In this document: positions 13,401-25,764 of the stretch, one piece after another
Layout of the letters: each line of letters starts with the position of its first letter
How positions within the stretch are numbered: position 1 is the stretch's first letter
Assembly: GCF_000189635.1 (NCBI RefSeq)
Contig: NW_002476495.1
Location: 1 to 64,000 of the forward strand
DNA from: Tetrahymena thermophila SB210
Lineage: Eukaryota; Ciliophora; Oligohymenophorea; Hymenostomatida; Tetrahymenidae
Length of the DNA stretch: 64,000 bases
Direction of reading: 5' to 3'
Made by a program: the position numbers and the translations under genes
Notes under the pieces: model-generated
Seen by the model: only the letters and a program-made list of their open reading frames with translations
Databases searched by the model: none
Told to the model about the DNA's origin: nothing

Positions 13401-13524
13401 CCTGAGTATCGTTTTTTTATTAAATATTTAGAATTTTTTGTTATAATTTTTAGAAACTTGGAGTGGTACTCACGTTTCTTTGTAAATCTTCTTCAGATTT
13501 AATCTTATAGCTGTTAACTTTCAT
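10465..13524 (-). CDS. Large coiled-coil protein, three exons, function unknown
   Basis: Reading on the minus strand: exon 1 13524-12775, intron 12774-12710 (65 nt), exon 2 12709-12167, intron 12166-12019 (148 nt), exon 3 12018-10465, TGA at 10467-10465; all junctions are phase 0 and the product is 948 aa. The second intron is supported because the sequence on both sides, SIPNLEVNK and DKLNLEGFQEQLNRNNQII, reads as one continuous protein. Residues 1-450 are low-complexity, Ser/Asn/Gln/Lys-rich and probably disordered. From about residue 600 to the end the sequence is heptad-like (Leu/Ile with Lys, Glu, Gln), typical of a long coiled coil of a cytoskeletal or basal-body protein. No catalytic motif, signal peptide or TM segment is visible. 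The ATG at 11928 inside exon 3 could be misread as the start of a separate 487-aa gene. Confidence 0.7.
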
Positions 13525-15865
13525 TGGTCTTTGAATTCAAAATTTAATAATTAAAATATTCAAAGAGATTTAACAAATTTTTGATTAATTTTGTGAATAA
13601 TCATAAAAATAAAGATAAATAAATAATCATCATAATTATTAAGTGAAATTACCTTCATTTTAATTATCACTTATATTAATTACATTCATAAATAAATGAA
13701 TAAATGAATTAGCATTTAATTACAGAATATTTATTTAGTTAGCTAAAAGATTTAATTCTAATTTATTTAATTTCAAAAAGAAAAAAAATCTAATAATTTT
13801 TATTTATTTGAAATAATTTAATTTTTGAACTAAATAAATAAGCAATAAAAATAATTTTAAATTTATTATTAAAAATTTAGTAATCAATCTCTAATATTAT
13901 GAAATTTAATTTAGACAAATTGTTTGAATCAAAATATTTTTTTGTTAGAAAATAAAAATTTTTTAAATTGCTATTTATTTAGTTAATATAAGAATTTAAA
14001 TTTTTAAAGATTTTTTGTTTGTTTTTACATTTGATTAATTTAAAATTAATTTAGATTTAAAAAAGTAGTTAATAAATTTTCTCTTTATACTAAATTATTA
14101 AGTATCTATCATTGAATTATTATTTATTATGAACAATTTTTTCTAAATTATTTGTTTACATTTTTTTATTTGTTTATATTTTCATAACATAAAATTACTT
14201 GAAAATATAAACCAATTTTTCAAAATATAAAAAAAAATATTTTTAAATGCTTCTATTTTCTGTAGAAATCAAACAGGTTTAAAAAATGTACTAAATTTTA
14301 AATGGATACTTTCATTAATAATAAAATTTTTATTTTAATAATAAGGAGTATTTTTTAAACAGAAATTTATTTTAATCAAATTTTTTTTGCTTAAATTCTT
14401 TGATATAAATTTAAAAATGATTTTTTTATTTAGATGTAATAAAAGATTTATTTATAAAAACTAGAAAATTGTATTGATAATTCATCATTATTACACAGTA
14501 CTAAATTGCATTAATTAAACAAAAATAGTTTGGGGTAAAGATAAAAAATACAGCAGAAAACATCAGTTTGGTAGATTCTTAATCAAAGTGATTATATCAA
14601 ATAAGTTTCTATTAGTTAGAACTAAAAGAGTTAATTGTAATTTCACTAGAAAAAGTAAATCTTCTTTTATTAATCTGGGGAATCAATAGACTAATTTACA
14701 ACAAACAGTATAATTAATATCCTAAGGAAGTTAAGGAAATGTATGAAATCTAATACACACATATCTATCTATCTCTCTACTTTCTTTCTAAAAGCACTGT
14801 TTTTAAATCTAAAATTTCAAAAATATTTTGACATAAAATTATAATCAGAATAGAAATTATTATTTAAATTTAGAAAAATTATTTATTTATTTAAATAAAG
14901 TTAATATTTAATAAAATCATAGTATTTTTGATAAGAGAATAAAGTGCGAGTGAAGTTATTAAGACTGACTGATTGACTTCTTTATAATTTGGAATATGGA
15001 ATATGAAATAACTAAAAGTTAATAATTTGTAGGAATTTTATTAATATTTAGGGATAATCCTGCTCTATATACATATATTATATATACTTCTCAAATGAGT
15101 AAGGATTTCCACGAGATCGATCAACTACTCTTAATTTAATTACTTGCTTTTTTTGGGGTAAATAAATTATTAAATACCTAAAAAACAGGCAAAATATTGA
15201 GTGTAAACCCCATACTATTTGTTAGAAAATTTGATTTTGATGTATTTGAGCTTATCTGTCTGTAAACCAAACATATAAATGAAATTAAAAAATTAAAACA
15301 AATAATTTGATTGTTAAGCTTATAAAATGACTTATACTACCTAGTTAAATAAGGAGAAAAAAGGTAGATATTTTTTAACTAAAATTTTGAATGAATTTTT
15401 TAAAAATGAATAAAATAGAATTATATCTTTAATATTATAATTATAATTGAGATGACGAGAGGATAAGACAAATATAAGAATGTATAAGAAAAACTAATTA
15501 TTAATTAATTATTTATTTGCTAATATTAACATTTACTTTTAAATTAATTTTTTAATCAATTTGGTTGTTAAAAGTATATTTAGTTTAGTTAGTTAGTTAG
15601 TTGTTAATTAATTAGTTAGTTAGTTATTAGGTTTTTTGTTTATTAATAAGATAGATAGATAGATATTTAGATAAATGATTATTCAGTTTAATGTATAATG
15701 TATTACTAGTTTTAATTTGTATGGTTATTTATTTAATGTATCAATCGAAAATTGTGTATTTATTTATTTATTTTTACATATAACAAGATTAATTTAAATT
15801 TTCACTATAATTTTTTGGAGAATTGCTATTGATTATTTCTTATTAATTATTCATTCATTCATAAA
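13525..15865. other. Gene-free intergenic region with tetranucleotide runs
   Basis: About 2.3 kb. A stretch near 14525-14760 is somewhat less AT-biased and stays open for a long distance in one plus-strand frame, but it has no start codon or recognisable motif, so I do not call it. GTTA runs occur at about 15588-15630 and a GATA run at 15645-15665. Confidence 0.55.
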
Positions 15866-16594
15866 TCACTTTTTATGAAATTTGACATTATCAAGAAGAG
15901 AAGCATCAGTTGAGCATGCTATAAAGTATGTGCTAGAAATAAAATGGTCTCTAAGTTACTTGAAATTTCCAGAGTACAAATCCTCAAGGAAGAAATCTTG
16001 CAAATAGTAGTAAAAGAATTTGGAGTATCTCTCGTTTTTCATGATTCTGTAGAGCATTTCAGGATAGGAGACATTTTTCAAGAATTTCTAGTATTATTTG
16101 CGGATCATTGTGATGTCTTTACCATTAATATCTAAGCATTCGATCGAGACTTGGTTGTTAGAATTGATCATGAAACGATTGAAGCATCTGAAGATGTTCT
16201 TGTAAATATTACTTTTAGGAATGATTTTAAAATGTCTGACAAAAAGCTCCTTTTCCTAACATGACATGTTGCTGATGTCTTGAATTTCTGAGGCTAAGAT
16301 TTTAAGTGACTCAGACTTTTCCTTAAAGGTTTCTTCATCATAGAAAAGTCTAGTAAAAACGCCTTTTTCGAGGAAAGAGAAAGAATTTTTCTGAATTTGA
16401 GTTGAACAAGATAGCGAAGTGCTGCTTTATACAACACTTGAACTTGTATATATTGTTGTAGCATCACTTTCAGAAATATTGCAGTTGAATTTGTTATTAT
16501 CTATAAAATCTTTAGAGCTAAAACAAGAAGCTTCATTCTCTTCGATACTATCTTCCCAAGAATTTAAAGTCATTTAACTTTGTAGAAAATCCAT
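15866..16594 (-). CDS. Hypothetical 242-aa protein
   Basis: Single-exon minus-strand gene, ATG 16594-16592 to TGA 15868-15866. The first 70 residues are Ser/Asn-rich and acidic (MDFLQSQMTLNSWEDSIEEN at the start). The remainder is well-ordered in character, with a Phe/Tyr-rich basic block, KSNIYKNIFRCFNRFMIN, and later YSKFFYYYLQDFFLEDLYS. I do not recognise a named domain. The layout (short acidic leader, then a compact aromatic-rich helical domain) is the kind seen in Tetrahymena-specific multigene families; that is an inference. No signal peptide or TM helix. Codon usage is normal and there are no internal TGAs. Confidence 0.75.
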
Positions 16595-19357
16595 TTTTTT
16601 TTAAGTGTATGTTTGTTTTTTATTTGGTTGTAATTAAATTTATTTATTTTTAAATTATTATGAGTTCTCTGTTCCATTTAATTTAACATTATTTAATTAT
16701 GAAATAATTTAAAATTAAGATGAGAATATTTGGCTATTCTCTAAGTGTTATGCCATTTAATTAATTAATTAAAAAATGCTCAACTAATCAATTTACCTTA
16801 CCCCACAAAACCTAAGAATTGAAATATAAGCAGAATAAGTTAATACAAAATAACGATAAATTAATTAATAATTTAAATAAATAAATAAATGAATGTATGT
16901 ATTAATGAATGAATGAATTATATGGGTAATAAAGCATTTATCTATCTATCTCTCTATCAATATATTTGCTTCTATTTAATCAAATAGAGTCAAGTGTAAA
17001 TTAAAAAAGAAAAAAATAGAAACAATCAAATAAATAATCAGCGTAAAATTATTTATACTGATAAATCATGTAGATTAACTAGCTGAATAGACTGACAGAC
17101 TGGTTGTTTGTTTCGATATTAAATAAATAAAATAGAAAATAAATATGACAATTTTCATGCAATTTCCAGCTAAATTAATTTACAAGAAAGATAAAAATAA
17201 AATTGATTCTATTTTATTTCTATTTTTAATATTTTCTAATTTATTAATTGAAATAATGAAAATATTATTTTGGCTCACTCATTCATTTTAATTATCCTTA
17301 CGAATTACAATATTCCTATGGATTTATCTTTAATAATTGGGATTTGAAGGAATCAATTTTGAATATCTTACCTTAAAATTTTTGATTAATTGATTGATTA
17401 ATTAATTAATTAATAATTAACAATTAACAAGTCTTAATTGCGGTTAAAATACATAATTCATAACTAAAATTATCATACATTATGCATGCATAATTCAAAA
17501 GTATTTAATTTGAAATTGGAGAACCTATAATTTAAATAAACGAATTATTGATTATCTTTTTGTAATTTTTCGGCAAAATCAAAGGGATTTACACTTCAAA
17601 TTTTTAATAAATCACAACAATTTTACTCATCCATAAATATATTCATTTGATTTATATTACATAATTTATGTTCCTTATTCACTTGCATGTATAATTAGCT
17701 CTATTTCAATGTAATCAGGTGCAAGCTTGAATAGATTAATTTAATTATAATAAACTATTATAATTAGGTAAAATTTATATTCAAATAAATATTGATTTTT
17801 CAATTTATTTCTCGCATTCAAATAAAATTCTCAAACATCCATTTTAAAATTTAAAAATTTGTAAGTTTATAAAAATATAATTTATGTTTAATGTGATAAA
17901 TATCTATCTTCTTTTTTTTCTTTTCATTACTGAATACTCAAATTTATTCCAGTCTTGAATAAATTTATTCGCCATCATAGAAAATATAAAAATTTTTATA
18001 AATCAGGATGCAAAAATCCATATTTTATATGTTAAAATACAAAAAGACATTTAGAAATGTAGGATTTTATCGAAAATTCCTTTTTTAAAATAAAGTTTCA
18101 AATATTTATTCTATTAAAAAATACTGTTTTAATACCTTTTTTTTGAAACTCATAGAAAATTATGCTTGCAAATTTTCAATTTCAAGGTTTTATAATATTT
18201 TGATTATGGTACAGATTTTAAATTGTAACAATACTTAAAAAAAGGAAAAAAAAATTTATCGACTTAGCCAGATTTTTTTTATTTGTTTTACCTTAAAGAA
18301 AAATATAAAAATTCTTTTTAATTCCATTTATGTCATAAATCTATCTACCTTACCCATCTATAAAAGAAAACTCTATCAGGAGATTTTATCTTCGAAAAAA
18401 ATTTGCCATAAATAATCACTAACTTATTCAAAGAAAACATAAGAAATATTCTGTCTGTTTTAGGAGTAAATTTACAAATTAGTAACATAATACTTTCAAA
18501 GAGATAGTTTAGTTTTTGCTTGAAATGTTTCTTAAATCCCTTAACATTAAAATAAAAAATAATATTCTATTTAAATATTTAAATTTCCATTAACTCACAT
18601 TCATTTTTATTCATTATCTTAATTGTAATTGTAAAAAAAGTTTTAAATAAATGAATGAAGACTTTTTGCATTCAAAACATTGTAAAATAATTGAGTTACT
18701 CTATTAAATAAAAATCCGCGCTCTTTTTAACAAATGGAAGAATTATTTATTTACTCTCATTATCTTCAGATTTGCATACTATTTTTTTAATTGCTTGAAC
18801 CTTAATTTTAAACAGTTAAAACAAATTTAAAATCTGTTTAAGTTTGATCAAATTTCTATTTTAAGCTTTTCTATTCTAAAGTCTGTTAAAAAGTTTAAAA
18901 TTACTATGATAAATTAACTATATATATACTATATTAACATAAAATCCATTATCTCTTCTAAAAATTTTTTTTATTGAATTCAAAAATTTACCTTGATTAT
19001 TTAGCTAAATTGTAAAATAAAATTTTAATTATACAAATTTATATAAGAATTTATATTTATTTTATTCTACTTTAAAATCAATATTTTGATAAAATAAAAT
19101 TGAATATATTCAGTGTAAAATATGAATGAAGTTTCTTTATTTAAAATAAATAAATAAATGAAAACTCTCTCATACTGTTTTGAGTGGAGACAATCAATAT
19201 AAATTGTTAATTTTTGAATTTTGCAGAAAAAATATCTAATTTTTAAATCTGATTATTAACTTATTTATAATAAAAAAGCAACAATCAATCAAGTAGACAA
19301 AGATTAATTAGAAACAAAAAAAATTTTAACGCATTAAATTAATAGACATTTATAATA
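16595..19357. other. Gene-free AT-rich intergenic region
   Basis: About 2.8 kb separating two divergently transcribed genes, so it includes both promoters. I see only A/T-rich sequence with AATT, TTGA and AATA microsatellite-like runs (for example 16875-16920 and 17385-17415). No coding or RNA gene signal. Confidence 0.6.
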
Positions 19358-20535
19358 ATGGCTGATAATAAAAGAGAAGAGTACATTTACATGGCAAAAC
19401 TATCTGAGTAAACAGAAAGGTTTGACGAAATGGTAGAGTATACTAAAAAGTTAGTTGGGTTATCAAGAGAATTAAAAGATGAAGAAAGAAATCTTTTATC
19501 TATTGCTTATAAAAATTATGTTTCGTAAAGAAGGACTGCGTGGAGAGCAATTACAGCTTACGAAACAAAGGAAAAGAATAAAGTATGTAAAATTTTAATA
19601 GAATTAACTAGTAAAATATTTTAAAACTGATATATAACAGAATACCTTGGGTAAATATGCAGAAACAATTAGATATTATAAAAAAAATATTGAAGAAGAA
19701 ATGGAGAAAAGTTGCAATGAAATTATTTAAATCCTTGATGAAACACTCATCAAAAATTCTAATCAAGACGCTAAAATTTTCTACTTAAAAATGAGGGGGG
19801 ATTATTACAGATATTTATGCGAGTTTAGCTCACCCGATCAGTAATTGACATATATTTAATCAAAATTTTATTCAAAAAATAGACATCATTAAATAAAAAT
19901 GAATGTAAATGAACCAATCTGAATCAAATTTTAATCTTAACAAATTACATTGTCATTATTAACTTTATCTCTATCAAATAGATTAGAAACATACACATCT
20001 GAAGCCATTCAATCCTACGAAGAAGCCAACCAATTATTGGATTAAAAAAATGCAAGAAAAGATGATGCCTTACGTCTAGGTTATTTATTTACTTATTTAA
20101 ATTATATAGTAAATACAAATAAATCTATTTATTTATTTAATTACACATCAACTGCAAATTAAAATAATTGAAACGATTAATTATATTCATTCATTCATGT
20201 ATGCATTTATTCATAGATTGTTTAAAATATAAGGTATTGCACTCAACTATTCTGTCCTTTACTATGAAATCAAGGATGATATAGTTAAGGCATGTGAAAT
20301 AGCCAGAAAAGCTTTCCAAGAAGCCCTTAATGACCTTGAAGATTTGGAAGAAGAAAGGTATAAAGATTCGACAACAATTATGTAGCTTATTAGAGACAAT
20401 CTCACAGTTTGGTAAAATGAACTCCCAGAGGTAAAAGCTTACATTTGGAACAAAAATGATTAATAAATATTTAAATAAATAATAAAATAATATTTAGGGG
20501 TAAGACAGAAACAAGTGATTGATAGAAAAATTTGA
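19358..20535 (+). CDS. 14-3-3 family phosphoserine/threonine-binding adaptor
   Basis: Four exons (19358-19582, 19641-19840, 19982-20079, 20234-20535) with introns of 58, 141 and 154 nt give a 274-aa protein; 14-3-3s are usually 245-270 aa. It starts with the helix [20 protein letters not shown], matching the YlAKLAEQaERYdeMv family start. [19 protein letters not shown] matches the signature NLLSVAYKNVVGarRsSWR, including the phosphopeptide-binding Lys and Arg. [10 protein letters not shown] and [16 protein letters not shown] match the later helices. The last intron acceptor (AG at 20232-20233) is fixed by this last match. The tail after VWQNELPE is longer than usual and A/T-rich; an extra 3' intron or an earlier true end is possible. 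The role is as a cytosolic dimeric adaptor binding phosphorylated clients. Confidence 0.93.
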
Positions 20536-21835
20536 CTTACTTGAAAATATAATAAAAAGTGCTGCTAATTCTATTTAGGCATTGTCTAGTTTAGACAGTA
20601 ATCTGTAATGAAATTGAGCTATTAGAAATAAATTTAGATTAATGTTTAATTTATTTTACTTTATTATAACTATAAATAAACAAACAAATAAATTAATAAA
20701 TTAAGAAATAAATAAATAAACAAAATAATTAGTTGTGTGTTTGGTTTGTTTTTGATTTATGTTTGTCTATTTTTAGTAAAAAATTAAATTAATTTATTTT
20801 CGTGAAAAAAATACTTAAAATTAAGCTTTTACACTTTTTTAAATAAAAAAGTCATTTTTTCAACTATTTTAGAAATCTGTTCTAGTTTTTTATTTCAATA
20901 GTGTGATTATGACTGATTATTTCTTATTTTAGAATTTTTAAAAATATTTTGGCTATATAAAAAATGAAATACCTTCATATTGATAAATAAAATAATTGAA
21001 CCTTATTTTTAACTATTTATACAACCTGATAACCAAGTTATTAATTTGATCTTCTCAGAATTCGATTAAAAGCTAAGACAATTTTATTATAAAATTCCCC
21101 TTGAATTCTTCTACTCTAATTAAATTAAATTCACTTCACGATATAATTTCAAACATAAAAGAAGCATTAATTAATAAACTAAAAATAGCTTCATAAAAAC
21201 AATTCAAGCAACTTTATTAAAAAAAACATTAATTTATATTTAAAAATAATCTAAAAATAGATTTGTGTAATTGGTGTAAATATTTACTAGACCTAATAAT
21301 TAGTACTCTGTAAACAACTAAAAATTATATAAGTAACATTTTCACTTTTTTCTGTAACAAAATGTGCATCTTCAATTTTTATGAATCAAATACTAAACTT
21401 TCTCATCCCCCAAATATTTTTCTTCATTTACTTTCTTTCTTTAGTAATAGTCCCTCTTTAAAATTCAATAGTAAGTATGAAACTAAAAGCAATTTATTCA
21501 ATTCAATCATTCTATAAGTAAAACCTATAAAATTAAACAAACAAAACTAACAAAAATTATTTTATGCCAATTATAAATCTACATAAATAAATAATGAACT
21601 AACTGACCACCTTAGTTTATATAAAAATTTGTATTTTTTAGTAAGTATAAAAATCAAATTTGGCCAATTATTAATAAGTAATTATAAATATTATTTTCAA
21701 CTAATGCAAAATATTCAAATTACATTTTTACTTCAAGCTAATTTCTCCCTACTTATTTCTAGAATAGTCAAGTACACATACCAAAAATACAAATAAATAG
21801 CAGTATTCCTTCATAGAACTATTTTTCAAATAGTA
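20536..21835. other. Gene-free AT-rich region
   Basis: About 1.3 kb downstream of the 14-3-3 gene. Low-complexity A/T sequence with AAAT-type runs. I see no supported gene or RNA. Confidence 0.6.
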
Positions 21836-21903
21836 AATTGAAAGATGAGGTTTCAGCATAAATCTAGGATATATTGAATTGAAAGATGAGGTTTCAGCAC
21901 TAA
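21836..21903. repeat. 41-bp tandem duplication
   Basis: The core GAAAGATGAGGTTTCAGCA occurs at about 21840 and again 41 bases downstream at about 21881, with near-identical flanks. The unit is richer in G than its surroundings and lies directly upstream of a larger tandem array. No coding meaning is visible. Confidence 0.8.
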
Positions 21904-21910
21904 TCTACCA

Positions 21911-22237
21911 TATATTTAAAATTTTTATCTTATTTAGCATGTAATTTTTGTTAAATTTAATTTTTAAAATACTCTTTTAAGTTTAAGTAAGTAAGTATTT
22001 TCATTTAAATAATTTTAATATATTTAAAATTTTTATCTTATTTAGCATGTAATTTTTGTTAAATTTAATTTTTAAAATACTCTTTTAAGTTTAAGTAAGT
22101 AAGTAAGTATTTTCATTTAAATAATTTTAATATATTTAAAATTTTTATCTTATTTAGCATGTAATTTTTGTTAAATTTAATTTTTAAAATACTCTTTTAA
22201 GTTTAAGTAAGTAAGTATTTTCATTTAAATAATTTTA
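21911..22237. repeat. Three tandem copies of a ~108-112-bp repeat
   Basis: A unit starting TATATTTAAAATTTTTATC occurs at 21911, 22019 and 22131. The copies are almost identical; they differ mainly by one GTAA tetranucleotide added in the middle copy's GTAAGTAAGT run, giving periods of 108 and 112 bp. Such near-identity in AT-rich intergenic DNA implies recent duplication by unequal exchange or replication slippage. It carries no coding signal. Confidence 0.9.
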
Positions 22238-23209
22238 TCAAATTCCTAATAATTGTATTTTGATCACTTAAAGAAAAAATGGATAAAAGATAGATAGCTT
22301 TTTTTAAATATTATCAAGTAATTTTTTTTTTATTATTATTCTTTTGAAAAGTACCAAAAGTATTAAAAATCATTTTTAATTCAATTTCATTTCATTCAAA
22401 ATAAAAAATTAATAACATTTTTTCACGTTAAAATATAATAATCATCAATCAATCAAGTACTTTTTAATTTGATAAAAACTCAATCAATATCTTTGATAAA
22501 AATATTTTTTCGATTAGAAGTTTGAATGAACCTATATTATGAATATTAATTTATGAGAGAAATTTAAACCAATGTCTTAAAAACAATAAATGTATATATT
22601 TATTTATGTAAACATGAATCCAGAATGTTTAAAAATAGCTACTTTTTTGAATTTATAATTAGATGTTTAATCTTATAGAATAGAGTATTAATAAAAAATA
22701 AATATGATTATTTAAATTAAAATTTTAAATTTTTACATATTTAATAATAAATAAATATAAGATATAAAAGAATTTGAATAAGATTTTAATGATTATAAAG
22801 AACATACATTATACAGTATGGTCACTCACTTTTTGTTTGCATAAAATTTGTAAAATAAAAAAAATTATATAATTGATCACTAATTGATTACCTCATTGCC
22901 TACCAGTGATCAAGCATTTTTAAAATAGCAAATTGTTATATATGGTAATGATTTAAAAATACTTGAAACTTTGTTTTTTATCTATTCACCTAATTTATGA
23001 AAATTTTAACTAAATGTATCTATTTATTTACAATATTATTTTTCTTTAAAGAAATATTCATCTATCTTCATTAATTTTATTTATAAATATAATTTTAATT
23101 GTTTTAAATTAATTTTCAGTCAAATAATTTTTATTTTGATCATTGGATGATTTATTTTTTTATTCTTTTTTCCTTCTAAATTATAATTTAATATATTTTT
23201 TTATTTAAT
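22238..23209. other. Gene-free AT-rich region
   Basis: About 1 kb between the tandem array and the decayed LRR exons. Nothing assignable is seen. A GATCACTAATTGATTAC...CAGTGATC block near 22875-22910 is a weak inverted arrangement without a clear function. Confidence 0.5.
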
Positions 23210-24240
23210 ATTTAAGATGTTGGGAATCAATTGATCGTAAAAATTTTTCAACCTTTTATTCTGGCTTAGGAAAGTGCTCTAATCTCTCAAATTTGACACT
23301 TAATATTGTGTAAATAATACAGTTTATTTGTTTTTTAATTGTAATATTTTTGTATATAAAAATAAATTTAAAAAAATATAACTTGCTAACTAACTAACTA
23401 TCTTTTTTAATTTATTTATAAGATTTTTATTAGATCTATTTTTCTTCTTTTTCTTCTGCTTGCGTTTTTTTTATTAATTTAACTCATTTCTTCATTTTAA
23501 ATTTCTGCTTTTATTATAATTGATTTCTTATTATTTCATTTTTTCCTTCTAACTCATAAATTAACTTTATATTATTTCTTCAATATTTAAAAAGGGATAA
23601 TTAAATTGGTGATCAAGGTGCATCAATTTTAGTTTTTGCCTTATAAAACTGCACAAATCTTTCAAATTTGAAATTTGATCTAACATAAATACAGTTTATT
23701 TGTTTTGAATTGTAATATTTTTGAAATTAATAAATGGATTTAAAACAATATAAATACCTCTATTAAATATTAGCTTTTTATTTTATTTATTTTTCATTTT
23801 TAATTTTTTATTCTCTTTCTATTTTTTTTTTTTCTATTTCTTTGTTTTTTTGTTAATTTAACTCATTTTTATTTTCAATTTTTACTATTTAAAAATTCAT
23901 AATGCAATTGGTGACTAAGGTGCATTTAGCTTAGGTTATAATTTAGAGTAAAAACAGTTTTTTTGTTTTTTAATTGTAATATTTTTTAATCTAAAAATGA
24001 ATTTAAGGCAATATAACTAACTAATTAACTAACTCTTTTAATTTATTTATTAGATTTTTATTTGATTTATTTTTCTTTTTTTATTTGCTTGCTTGTTTGT
24101 TAATTTAACTCATTTTTACATTTTCAACTCTTATAATTTAAAAATTAGTAATCAAATTGGTAATGTAGATGTATCAAGCTTAGGTTTTGGATTAGGAAAA
24201 TGGACTAATCTCTCATAATTGTAATATTTTAGAATATAAA
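23210..24240 (+). pseudogene. Decayed LRR (RNI-like) exon array
   Basis: Four spaced blocks, at about 23218-23307, 23594-23690, 23888-23960 and 24136-24225, still encode pieces of one LRR. The clearest reads NQIGDQGASILVFALQNC, then TNLSNLKFDL; others read YSGLGKCSNLSNLTLN, NAIGDQGAFSLGYNLEQ and SNQIGNVDVSSLGFGLGKW. Each is followed by a similar CAGTTTATTTGTTTTTTAAT intron-like stretch, so the array arose by duplication of exon plus intron. Frames are broken within blocks, the expected phase-2 GT donors are altered, and the third and fourth blocks lose their LRR ends or hit TGA. There is no start or stop exon. The intact pattern of this family is seen in the gene at 37394-39821. I judge it a pseudogene. 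Confidence 0.75.
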
Positions 24241-25433
24241 AATGAATTTAAAGCAAAATAAAAAACTTAATAACTTTTTTAATTTATTTATTTGTTTTTT
24301 TTTTTTATTCTGCTAGTGTTTTTTTATTTATTGATTTAAAGTATAAATTTTATTTTAGTAATTTACTCAAATTTATATTAATAGCTTAAACGGAATCGTG
24401 TTATCAAAACATTTGAAAGTTAAATATCTCAAACCAAAAAGATTATTTTTGGCATTAATAATATTTTGATGATTAGAATCAGTGAAAAAAAGACAAATAA
24501 ATCTAAATATATTTGAATACTTTAATAAAATATGCTTTATTTTTTTATATTTTGTAATTGGATAATTTGACCTAAATTATACATACAGTAAGTTAGTTAT
24601 TCCACAAAATTTGTGCTAAACCAAATATTGCTATTTGTGGCATATTTTTTCTGTAGCTAACAAGCTATTATTTAAAATTAAATTAATTAATTAATTTATA
24701 ATTTTTATGTTATTTTATTTAACTATGTTTAATTTGTTTATTTTTTAATTTTAAATAAATATTTTTAATTTAAATTTTATTTTACAAAAATAAAAAAATA
24801 ATTAATTAATATTAATTTTATATTTTCTTTCCTTTTCTTATATTTAATTAAATATTAATTAATTTATATCTATAAAATTATGAAATCTATTTTTTTATTA
24901 ATAATTTATTTTTATATTCATTGTTTTTTGGTTTATTATTTTTAATTTAAAATAAAATTTTTATTTTATTCGCAATATTTTTTGAAAAAATAAGAAAAAA
25001 TAAAATTATGCTACCTACATATTTATTATTAAAGAGAGTGCCTATTGATTCATAACTTATACTTTATAAAAAAAAATTTTTTAATTAGTAATATAATTTA
25101 TTTCATAAAAAAATAATTTCTAAAAAAACAAACAAACAAACAAATTACGAACTAATTCTGCTTAAAAAGATATTCATTTTTATAAAATAATGTTTGAGAA
25201 TAAATAATTTATTTAATATAAAGATACATTATAAATAAATACATGGATAATATTTTAGAGTATTTTCTACTAACTAGTTTTTTTAGATATATTTTACATA
25301 ATATAACATGCAAATTTAATATCATACAATCAATCAATCACAAAAAGAATTTTAGCTTTTCAAAAATTCAAAATTGCATTCTAAATCATATATAAAACAA
25401 TAAAATAGAAATTTTATTGATTGAATGAATGAA

Positions 25434-25464
<31 letters not shown>

Positions 25465-25764
25465 CTGAGTGAATGATGAATTGATTGAAAAATTAAATGA
25501 ATGAATGAATACGTTTGTGTTATTGGTTTATTGATTTTGCTTAATGAGTAGAATCAAAAACAATATTTTAGTTATATGTAAAATATAAAGAAAATTAAAA
25601 ACGGATAATAAATAAATAATAACTGAGCAAAAACTATAAGGAAATTAGGATAGGATTTTTAGTTGATTTTTTAGAAGATATTTAAATAAAATAATATTAA
25701 AATACATAGATTCAATTATTCACTCGCTCATTTTCGCTTGTTCAAAAAATATAATATAAAATAA
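24241..25764. other. Gene-free AT-rich region with a TTGA microsatellite
   Basis: About 1.5 kb up to the start of the next gene. It holds CAAA repeats near 25128-25145 and a TTGA run at 25437-25464. The terminal portion must include the promoter of the membrane-protein gene at 25765. Confidence 0.6.
25437..25464. repeat. (TTGA)7 microsatellite
   Basis: Seven consecutive TTGA units, continuing into imperfect TGAG/TGAA units to about 25505. Simple repeat in non-coding DNA. Confidence 0.9.

Noticed and set aside
14525..14540. TTTGGGG strings here and near 15155 as interstitial telomere repeats
   Set aside because: Each is a single G4 motif, not a tandem G4T2 array.
15944..16135. Plus-strand 63-codon ORF
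   Set aside because: Antisense to the intact 242-codon minus-strand gene at 15866-16594.
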